Below, in pieces: positions 7,401 through 12,440 of a stretch of DNA of 12,440 nt. Both the position numbers and the translations under genes were made by a program. The notes under the pieces were generated by a model. The model searched no databases. It was not told the DNA's origin and saw nothing but the letters and a program-made list of their open reading frames with translations. Position 1 is the first letter of the stretch. Each line of letters begins with the position of its first letter. The stretch is from JAFDZV01 sp966128725. GTDB lineage: Bacteria; Bacteroidota; Ignavibacteria; OLB7. The stretch covers positions 1 through 12,440 of the forward strand of contig CBHYLN010000155.1 in assembly GCA_966128725.1 (NCBI GenBank), given 5' to 3'.

Positions 7401-9541
7401 TTGCCTGGCAACCCGATCTGCTTACCGACAACAACGGATACGCCAGTTTTGGCGTACGCCTGCCGGACAACATCACCACGTGGCGTGTTACCGTGCGCGG
7501 GGTGGATCGTGAAACCCGTGTGGGTGAAGGCGCCGAGAGCTTCGTGGCCCGCAAGAATCTGATGGTGCGCATGGAAACCCCGCGCTTTGCCACGCAGGGC
7601 GACCGGATGCTGGTGGCGACCACGGTTCACAACTATCTGCCCGAGCAGAAGCGCGTTACGGTGCGGATGCGTGCCGAGCATATCGAACTGGCCGATCATG
7701 ATACCACGGTAACGATCCCCGCCGGCGGCGAGCAGCGTATCGACTGGAGCGCGGCGATTACCGGAGTGGACAGCGCCACGCTGTCGGTGCGGGCGCTTAC
7801 CGACGAGGAATCCGACGCCATGCAGACCACGCTGCCGATAACGCCGCGCGGCCTGAAGGTGTCGGCAAGCGCCGCCGCCGAGCTGGCGCGCGACGACCGC
7901 TCGGCAACGATGACGTTCGACGTACCCGAGGCAACCGACCCCACAAGCCGCACGTTATCGGTCTCGCTGTCGCCATCGTACGGCAGCGCGGTTATCGGCG
8001 CGCTTGATGACTTGATCGGCTATCCGTACGGCTGCGCCGAGCAGACGATGAGCCGGTTCCTGCCAACGATCGTGGTGGCCAATGTGTTGCGCGATCTGCG
8101 GCTGCCGTTTGACGAGGCCAAGCGCAAGGAGATGCCGAAGATGGTTGCCGCGGGTCTGGAGAAGTTATACGGCTATCAGCACACCGATGGCGGCTGGGGA
8201 TGGTGGGATCACGACGCCACGCACCCGTTCATGACCGCGTACATCATGTACGGGCTTACGGTTGCCCGCAAGGCCGGGTACGATATCGACAACGAACGAT
8301 ATCGCCGGGGTCGCGAGTCGCTGTGGGAGCAGATCCGCCAACGCTCGCCGGGCGGCTCGTATGGCGCGGCACGCACCGAGCTGGACCCCACCAGCGAAGC
8401 CTATATGCTGTACGTGGCCGGATTCGTTTCGCGCGGCCAGCACGATCCGTTGATCGCCGAGCGAACGGCGCTGCTTGCCAAACGCAGCGGAATCAACAGC
8501 TACGCGGTGGCATTGCTTGCGCTGGCCGCGCATTATCATGGGCAGAAGGAACTTGCCGCATCGCTTGTGCAGCGGCTTGGTCGCGAGGCCACCGGCAGCG
8601 ATGGCAAGGCATACTGGACCGGCATCACCTGGGAACATGCATGGCAGCAGGACAACGTGGAAACATCGGCGTTCGCGGTGAAGGCGTTGATGGAAACCGG
8701 CACCGAACCCGACATGCTGAAGCGCGGCATCGCGTGGCTGATGGCGAGGAAGCAGGGGAACTCGTGGGGCAATACGCGGCAGAGCGCGATGATCGTGTAC
8801 ACCATGGCCGACTATCTGCGCAGCTCTGCCGGCGGTGACGCCGGATACACGCTGCGCGTGAAGGTGAACGGCAACACGGTGTTCGAGCGGGCGGTAAGCC
8901 AGCAGGACCTTATGGCGCCCGACATGCGCGTGACGGTGAAGGGCACGGATATCCAAACCGGCCGCAACACGGTGACGGTGGAAAAAACCGGCGGCGGCAT
9001 GGTGAACGCGGCGGCATGGATCGACTACTACGTTGACGTTGCGCAGGTGCGCCCCGCCAACGCGGGGTTCACGGTAACACGCGACTACTACGTGCTGGAG
9101 CGCGTGCAGCGCGGCGACGTATGGGTATATCAGAAGGAGCCCTTTACCGGAACGGTGCACAGCGGGCAGGAGATGCTGGTGAAGGTTCACATCCGCCCGG
9201 ATTCGGTTCGCGAGTACTTCCTGCTGGAGGACCCCCTGCCCGCCGGCTGCGAGGTAGTGCAGGACGTAAGCGGATATACCATCGAAGGCGAGGCCGAGTA
9301 TCAGCCGGCCCGGAACGGCGCCGACAAGGTGTGGAACTGGTGGTACTCCAGCCGCGATGTACGCGACGAGAAGATCGCGTTCTTCGCGCAGCGGCTGGAG
9401 GCGCGTGAGTACGAGTTCAGCTACATCCTTCGCGCGCAAATCCCGGGAACGTTCAGCGTGATGCCGTCGATCGGGATGTTGAACTACTACCCGGAGGTGC
9501 GCGGCAACAGCGCCGCGGAGCAGATGATGATCCTGAAGTAA
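4487..9541 (+). CDS. Secreted alpha-2-macroglobulin-like thioester protease trap with plug-like bait segment
   Basis: A 1684-residue exported protein of the bacterial alpha-2-macroglobulin family, which traps attacking proteases through a bait loop and a reactive thioester. Residues 1-25 are a signal peptide (cleavage near GLVA-QQ) without a lipobox. A carboxypeptidase-regulatory-like domain follows (about 28-100, GRVVDPQGKPLAGANV), then an acidic run (164-177). An MG2 domain starts at MYLHTDRPVYRP (327), with further MG domains to about 845. The A2M core begins at FQDAIAWQPDLLTDNNGYASF (968). The thioester is C1183-A-E-Q1186 in YPYGCAEQTMSRFLP, intact; the helical TED includes GGWGWW (1235-1240). 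The C-terminal domain holds FLLEDPLPAGCEVV. Between about 845 and 967, where the bait region is expected, lie basic residues (QGRRRK), a TonB-plug-like motif (FAIRGGR 895-901, VDGLAV 909-914) and a Pro/Ser-rich linker. No pbpC is adjacent, unlike E. coli yfhM. The strong Shine-Dalgarno at 4475 sets the start. Confidence 0.93.
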   Translation: MTRCIWHRLLCIAIAAVAISPGLVAQQTGTFAGRVVDPQGKPLAGANVAINNTALRTSTGPDGAFSIPNVPAGPRSAVVSHIMHETRTVWTNVPAGAVATQSCYLPWEPYWADRSYTTEDSMIAVTYPGRLAAGSRVHVRAFRVEDMDAFSSARHGYPALGVSDRDRDDEEDDDSENGLPYGLRLTAEWDHTTIIPASGENGNTMIGVPLRAPGSYVVELTVANRRLWAQMNISDIGIITKISPDRGIAFLVNARTGRRMPNVRLECIYQSGTVRRVSSGSDGIVQLPRQRRDGANDYVTHLTGEYRGSPIIATLNVPTPDAARHAMYLHTDRPVYRPSQRVNYRGILRDAEDAAYQIPGDATVTVNVLDARGRSIKTDTLPVSRMGTFHGALELGAEPALGQYSVVVTAVGNVQTFPFMVLEYKKPEFSVELKPGRACYGPGETITATTMAKYYFGSPVAEASVEYRIFRTRMPGAGGNSIFATAAPAQGASGPELVSVEHGTLGHDGTHTLRYTLGKDTDADFRYHAEAQVVDNSRRVIIGSADWTMARSDFRVTIQAAKNYYHTGERPGITVSLNRFDGRSAANVELALRLRQAASTAQKQQVLWEQTARTDSNGQATIVVPERSTGGVFELVAVVTGDRRQAAEATHTLIVAGPGLEVDPMLDTALRVIPERSGYLPGETAEVLVLAPREGVDALVTAEGATLYTERTERLATRAAIVEMPMLDAYAPGVHLGVALLYRGSMRNADVALAVEPLRKRMRIEISGNRAQYRPGDSATIRIRALDGRGRPVADAELGTAMIDDALFAIAPDQTPPIFGRFYSATANRITTGFLPSVNLTIHPAYLAQANRELLEQGRRRKMSGADRDRTASRTTIQHAVALSSGVTTAGVNGFAIRGGRAEETAIAVDGLAVDDVFSGGFGNDSDDNALNARYKSDAPPPSPTSAPADGSGVAGESFALTTMRSNFQDAIAWQPDLLTDNNGYASFGVRLPDNITTWRVTVRGVDRETRVGEGAESFVARKNLMVRMETPRFATQGDRMLVATTVHNYLPEQKRVTVRMRAEHIELADHDTTVTIPAGGEQRIDWSAAITGVDSATLSVRALTDEESDAMQTTLPITPRGLKVSASAAAELARDDRSATMTFDVPEATDPTSRTLSVSLSPSYGSAVIGALDDLIGYPYGCAEQTMSRFLPTIVVANVLRDLRLPFDEAKRKEMPKMVAAGLEKLYGYQHTDGGWGWWDHDATHPFMTAYIMYGLTVARKAGYDIDNERYRRGRESLWEQIRQRSPGGSYGAARTELDPTSEAYMLYVAGFVSRGQHDPLIAERTALLAKRSGINSYAVALLALAAHYHGQKELAASLVQRLGREATGSDGKAYWTGITWEHAWQQDNVETSAFAVKALMETGTEPDMLKRGIAWLMARKQGNSWGNTRQSAMIVYTMADYLRSSAGGDAGYTLRVKVNGNTVFERAVSQQDLMAPDMRVTVKGTDIQTGRNTVTVEKTGGGMVNAAAWIDYYVDVAQVRPANAGFTVTRDYYVLERVQRGDVWVYQKEPFTGTVHSGQEMLVKVHIRPDSVREYFLLEDPLPAGCEVVQDVSGYTIEGEAEYQPARNGADKVWNWWYSSRDVRDEKIAFFAQRLEAREYEFSYILRAQIPGTFSVMPSIGMLNYYPEVRGNSAAEQMMILK

Positions 9542-9683
9542 CCCGGATGTCGGGCCGTTGCCCGCACGTCGCCAATCGGCCGGACGGACCTTGACCCGGC
9601 GGCATGGCGGCGTGCGGCACGCGCCCATGTCTCCATCGCGATGTCCAACACGGAATCCCCAACCGGGTTTCCGTACATACAGG

Positions 9684-9709
9684 CGCCCCCGGGAAATCCG
9701 GGGGCGTTT
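9684..9709 (+). terminator. Intrinsic terminator after the macroglobulin gene
   Basis: CGCCCCCGG (9684-9692) pairs perfectly with CCGGGGGCG (9698-9706) around a GAAAT loop, followed by TTT. It lies 143 bases past the macroglobulin stop and isolates that gene from prmA. The T-run is short but the stem is very stable. Confidence 0.75.
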
Positions 9710-9810
9710 CCGTTGTGGCCGGGCACGGTGTTTCAAAACGGAACCAGGCCCACGCAACCGACGCATGCAGCCACCGCCGCATAGTGGTAACTTGCCCGCC
9801 GCATCACACT

Positions 9811-9847
9811 GTGCACGCCCTCACGAAGGTCTCGTGTTCGCGTGCAC
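9811..9847 (+). promoter_or_regulatory. Nested inverted repeat in the prmA leader
   Basis: GTGCACG (9811-9817) pairs with CGTGCAC (9841-9847). Inside, CACGA (9822-9826) pairs with TCGTG (9832-9836), separated by symmetrical 4-base internal loops and closed by AGGTC. The element ends 23 bases before the prmA ATG. It could be a leader hairpin or an operator with dyad symmetry. Confidence 0.35.
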
Positions 9848-9870
9848 AACGGGTTCAACATTCAGCGATC

Positions 9871-10713
9871 ATGAAGCAATACGACGCCCTTACCTGCCAC
9901 GCCAACCGCGCAACGCTGGACGTTATCACAGCGGTCAGCGGCATCCTTCCGATAACCGGCATCGTCGACAACGAGACCAGCATCACGCTGTACTTCGATC
10001 ACGGCGATTACAGCGAGTCCATCCCCGACACGATCCGCTCGTGGGTACCGGACGGCGCAACGGTGGAGTTCGAACGCGGCGAGGTGGCCGAACAGAACTG
10101 GAACGCGGAGTTCGAGCAGTCGCTGGAACCCGTGCGCCTTACCGACAGGCTGGTTATCACGCAAAGCTGGAACCCGGTGGAGCCGGCCGGCCCGGATGAT
10201 CTGGTTGTGGTGATCGACCCCAAGATGTCCTTCGGCACCGGGCACCACGAGTCCACACGGTTGATTGCCACGTTGATGGCCCGCACCCGGTTCCAGGGAA
10301 GCCGCGTGCTGGACGTGGGCACGGGCACCGGCGTGCTTGCGATCATCGCCAGGCACTACGGCGCGCAAACGGTGGTTGCGATCGACAACAACGAATGGGC
10401 CGTGGCGAACGCGATCGAGAACATCGCCCTGAACAATACACCGGATATCGAAATCGTGCATGGCGAGTTGGACGTGGTAACCGAATCCGATTTCGATGTG
10501 ATCCTTGCGAACATCCATCGCAACGTGATCATGGAATTGCTGAGCGCGATGCGCGCGAAACTTTCGGCGCGGCCCGGCGCGGCAATCCTTACCTCGGGTG
10601 TGTTGATCGAGGACCACGAAAGCCTGGTGGCCGCGGCGGCCGAACATGGCCTGGTGCCCAACGATGAGCAGCGCGAGAACGAATGGATAGCAACACGTTT
10701 CGTTGTGGCATGA
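9871..10713 (+). CDS. prmA: Ribosomal protein L11 methyltransferase
   Basis: A 280-residue cytoplasmic SAM-dependent methyltransferase that trimethylates ribosomal protein L11. The N-terminal substrate-recognition domain (about 1-100) includes the PrmA-typical EQNWNAEFEQSLEPV (74-88). The catalytic domain shows IDPKMSFGTGHHEST (115-129), the PrmA signature; the SAM-binding loop DVGTGTGVLAI (148-158); an acidic residue binding the SAM ribose in VVAIDNNEWA (D172); and the substrate loop ILANIHRNV (211-219). Length is near the 280-295 usual for the family, with the compact N-terminus seen in Bacteroidota. ATG 9871 is chosen because upstream in-frame sequence looks non-coding and crosses a terminator; no clear Shine-Dalgarno is visible. 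The phosphatase gene follows after 43 bp on the same strand, so the two are probably cotranscribed. A nested inverted repeat sits in the leader. Confidence 0.95.
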   Translation: MKQYDALTCHANRATLDVITAVSGILPITGIVDNETSITLYFDHGDYSESIPDTIRSWVPDGATVEFERGEVAEQNWNAEFEQSLEPVRLTDRLVITQSWNPVEPAGPDDLVVVIDPKMSFGTGHHESTRLIATLMARTRFQGSRVLDVGTGTGVLAIIARHYGAQTVVAIDNNEWAVANAIENIALNNTPDIEIVHGELDVVTESDFDVILANIHRNVIMELLSAMRAKLSARPGAAILTSGVLIEDHESLVAAAAEHGLVPNDEQRENEWIATRFVVA

Positions 10714-10756
10714 TCACACGCGCACTGAACCCCGAACTTTCCCTTGCAGCCGGCGC

Positions 10757-11689
10757 ATGATTCTCTCCACGATCGACATCGGGACGAACACGATTCTGAT
10801 GGTCACCATGAACGCCCACGGGGGCGCTGTTCGGGTGCTTGGCGATGAGCATGCGATTGCGCGCCTGGGCCGGGGCGTGGATTCCAGCCGCGCAATCCAG
10901 CCCGACGCGTTTGATCGCGTGGCGACGCACCTGCAACGTTATAGTGCAATCGCCGCTGGCCTTGGGGCCAACCGCGTGGTTGCGTACGGAACAAGCGCGC
11001 TTCGCGACGCATCCAACCGCGAGCAGTTCATCGCCGAGATGGCGCTGCGGACAGGCATCGGCATAGAAGTGATAAGCGGCGATGACGAAGCCCGCCTTAC
11101 CTACCGTGGCGCGTTGTTCGGCATTGCAACCGAGGGCGGCGAGTTCGGCGTGCTCGATATCGGCGGCGGCAGCACCGAGGTGGCCCTTGGCGCCGGCGGC
11201 ACGTTGCGGCATGGCGCAAGCGTGGATATCGGCGCCGTGCGGATCACCGAACGCTACCTGAAACAACTGCCCGCCGATGCCGAAGCCGTGGCCAATGCCC
11301 GGGATGCCGCCGAGGAGATACTGCGCGCCGCGCCGGCGATCCCGGCGGGCACCACGGTTGTTGGCGTTGCGGGCACCGTGACCTCCCTTGGCGCCATCGC
11401 GCTGGGCATGCGCGCATTCAACGCCGACGCGCTGAACGGAACGCGGCTTTCGGCAAGCGCGATCGCCGATATCACCGCACGGTTGACGGCGATGAGCCTG
11501 GAGCACATCCTCGAGCTTCCGGGCGTACACCCTGACCGCGCCGACATTCTGCCCGGCGGCGCCATGATTCTTGATGCGTTCATGCGCCTGAACGCGCTGG
11601 AGACAATCACCGTAAGCACACGGGGCGTGCGTTACGGAATGGCCCTTGCCGAACTGGAACGGTGCGGCCACGATCTTCTTCATTTGTGA
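10757..11689 (+). CDS. Ppx/GppA family phosphatase (exopolyphosphatase or pppGpp phosphohydrolase)
   Basis: A 310-residue member of the ASKHA-fold Ppx/GppA family, which hydrolyses terminal phosphate from polyphosphate and/or pppGpp. The first phosphate-binding loop opens the protein (TIDIGTNTILMV, 5-16). VVAYGTSALRDASN (74-87) follows, then VISGDDEARLTYRG (105-118) with the expected catalytic Glu at 111, and the second nucleotide/phosphate loop VLDIGGGSTEVALG (132-145). VGVAGTVTSLGAIALG (202-217) and PGVHPDRADILPGG (255-268) complete the signature. It is the short form without the C-terminal HD-like domain of E. coli PPX, as in many non-proteobacterial members. Ppx and GppA activity cannot be separated from sequence. 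ATG 10757 puts the family motif right at the N-terminus; a TTG at 10703 overlapping prmA would add 18 unlikely residues. Cotranscription with prmA is likely. Confidence 0.92.
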   Translation: MILSTIDIGTNTILMVTMNAHGGAVRVLGDEHAIARLGRGVDSSRAIQPDAFDRVATHLQRYSAIAAGLGANRVVAYGTSALRDASNREQFIAEMALRTGIGIEVISGDDEARLTYRGALFGIATEGGEFGVLDIGGGSTEVALGAGGTLRHGASVDIGAVRITERYLKQLPADAEAVANARDAAEEILRAAPAIPAGTTVVGVAGTVTSLGAIALGMRAFNADALNGTRLSASAIADITARLTAMSLEHILELPGVHPDRADILPGGAMILDAFMRLNALETITVSTRGVRYGMALAELERCGHDLLHL

Positions 11690-11693
11690 CTTT

Positions 11694-11734
11694 CGGGAGC
11701 CGGGCCGCCCACGCGGGCGATTGCGTGCTCCCCG
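11694..11734 (+). terminator. Possible GC-rich stem-loop after the Ppx/GppA gene
   Basis: GGGAGC (11695-11700) pairs with GCTCCC (11727-11732), enclosing a second stem CGCCC/GGGCG (11706-11710 with 11715-11719). It starts 5 bases past the stop codon. No T-run follows, so intrinsic termination is uncertain. Confidence 0.35.
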
Positions 11735-11797
11735 ACGGCAACCTTTGCGCCCGTTCTCCGTTTGCCACCACGTGCGGCTGTGCCGTGCGCTCGAATT

Positions 11798-11819
11798 CCG
11801 ATTACCCATCCCGATTACC
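11798..11819 (+). repeat. Two direct CCGATTACC repeats abutting the serine hydrolase start codon
   Basis: CCGATTACC occurs at 11798-11806 and again at 11811-11819, 13 bases apart, the second ending right at the ATG (11820). Copies one helical turn-plus apart could bind a regulator or influence translation, but two 9-mers may be chance. Confidence 0.4.
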
Positions 11820-12440
11820 ATGACCGTTATCTCGCATGTGATTGCGCCCGGCTCACAGCCCGGGCAACGTACGCACCAGCCTGGACGGCCGCGCCGATCG
11901 GGCTGGCTTGGCCGCGCGGCAGCGCTTGCCGTGTTTGTCTCGATTCCGGCCGCCGCGCAGCAGGCGCCCACGCACGATGCAGGGGTGGCACCGCCCGACA
12001 CCTCCGTGATCGTGCGCGGCGAGGTTGGCGCCTCAATCGACGCCTACACATCACGAATGGCGGCGTTTGGCCTGTCGGGGTCGTTGCTGGTGGAAAAGGA
12101 CGGCCAGGTGATTGTCCAGAAGAGTTATGGCCTTGCCAACCGCGAGCGCCACATCCCCATGCGCCCCGAGATGCCTCTGAACGTCGGCTCCTTGAGCAAG
12201 CAGTTCACGGCCGCCGCAATCCTGAAACTGGAGATGGAGGGCAGGCTCCGGACCAGCGATACTCTGGGGCGATTCTTCCCGGCGGCGCCGGCCGACAAGC
12301 GCGGCATCACATTGCACCAGCTTCTTACCCATACCTCGGGACTGCCCTATCTCTGGTCGGCGGATATCTTCGCGCCATGGGAACGCGACTCGGTAACCCG
12401 GCATGTGCTGGCGCTGCCGTTGGTGACACCGCCCGGCCAG
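11820..12440 (+). CDS. Secreted serine hydrolase, class C beta-lactamase family (3' truncated by window)
   Basis: The frame is open from ATG 11820 to the last base, giving 207 residues. A long basic N-region (RPRRSGWLGR) and hydrophobic core (AAALAVFVSIPAAAQQ, about 32-48) form a signal peptide. The beta-lactamase/penicillin-binding-protein-like domain starts around residue 70. GSLLVEKDGQVIVQKSYGLANRE (split about 87-110) is the family's opening strand pair. The nucleophile motif SxxK is S124-L-S-K127 in NVGSLSKQFTAAAILKL, and LLTHTSGLP (168-176) is the second hallmark. The YxN motif would lie just beyond the window edge. Such proteins include esterases, D-Ala-D-Ala peptidases and D-aminopeptidases; true beta-lactamase activity should not be assumed. 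No Shine-Dalgarno precedes the ATG; a GTG at 11772 is in frame but less likely. Confidence 0.88.
   Translation, partial: MTVISHVIAPGSQPGQRTHQPGRPRRSGWLGRAAALAVFVSIPAAAQQAPTHDAGVAPPDTSVIVRGEVGASIDAYTSRMAAFGLSGSLLVEKDGQVIVQKSYGLANRERHIPMRPEMPLNVGSLSKQFTAAAILKLEMEGRLRTSDTLGRFFPAAPADKRGITLHQLLTHTSGLPYLWSADIFAPWERDSVTRHVLALPLVTPPGQ

Larger units (their letters stand above)
9542..9870. other. 329-bp intergenic region between macroglobulin gene and prmA
   Basis: It carries a terminator hairpin at 9684-9709 in its middle and a nested inverted repeat at 9811-9847 just before prmA. A minor hairpin (GCGTG-CGG-CACGC) lies near 9610-9622. The prmA frame stays open upstream to about 9604, but that part looks non-coding and spans the terminator. 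I could not identify a convincing prmA promoter, which should lie between about 9710 and 9810. Confidence 0.6.

Noticed and set aside
8165..9766. 533-codon minus-strand open frame opposite the macroglobulin C-terminus
   Set aside because: Antisense to conserved thioester-domain sequence and running through the terminator at 9684-9709; no recognisable domain.
11820..11960. Twin-arginine export signal on the serine hydrolase
   Set aside because: RPRRSGWLGR has an Arg pair but lacks the S-R-R-x-F-L-K consensus; a general Sec signal is the simpler reading.
10589..12001. 470-codon minus-strand open frame opposite the Ppx/GppA gene
   Set aside because: It crosses three plus-strand genes with clear family motifs and has the Arg/Gly/His bias of an antisense artefact.
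1..12440. Defence island, prophage, CRISPR or mobile element
   Set aside because: No integrase, transposase, repeat-spacer array, tRNA-linked attachment site or toxin-antitoxin pair was seen; genes are envelope or housekeeping types with uniform composition.

Overview
The window is a GC-rich stretch of bacterial chromosome with eight recognisable genes and one fragment of an unidentified gene. It has no tRNA, rRNA, CRISPR array, insertion sequence or phage gene. The gene content points to the Bacteroidota/Chlorobiota (FCB) side of the tree, probably a GC-rich lineage. The evidence is a lipoprotein of the type usually found and mislabelled 'septum formation inhibitor Maf' in Bacteroidota, a PrmA with a short N-terminal domain, a TonB-plug-like signature inside a secreted protein, and few Shine-Dalgarno sequences. 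This placement is inference; there is no marker gene to prove it.

Layout. Bases 1-195 (+) hold the C-terminal end of a membrane protein. A perfect 18-bp hairpin at 258-297 separates it from a leftward series on the minus strand. In transcription order that series is a small cupin (4375-4046), a PrxQ/BCP peroxiredoxin (3964-3518), a secreted M28 metallopeptidase with PA and PDZ domains (3276-1405) and the Maf-like lipoprotein (1297-335). Cupin and peroxiredoxin are close enough to be cotranscribed, as are the peptidase and the lipoprotein. A 240-bp gap with a strong hairpin separates the two pairs.

A 111-bp divergent intergenic region (4376-4486) leads into the dominant gene, a 1684-residue secreted alpha-2-macroglobulin-like protein (4487-9541, +). 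It has an intact CAEQ thioester, an N-terminal carboxypeptidase-regulatory-like domain and a TonB-plug-like segment in the position expected for the protease bait region. A terminator at 9684-9709 follows. Next come prmA (ribosomal protein L11 methyltransferase, 9871-10713) and a Ppx/GppA phosphatase (10757-11689), spaced as an operon. The 5' part of a secreted class C beta-lactamase-type serine hydrolase (11820 to the window end) closes the window.

Functionally the window mixes cell-envelope proteins (macroglobulin protease trap, exported M28 peptidase, lipoprotein, serine hydrolase) with housekeeping and stress genes (PrmA, Ppx/GppA, peroxiredoxin). I see no dedicated defence or mobile system. 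The most unusual object is the macroglobulin with the plug-like bait segment.
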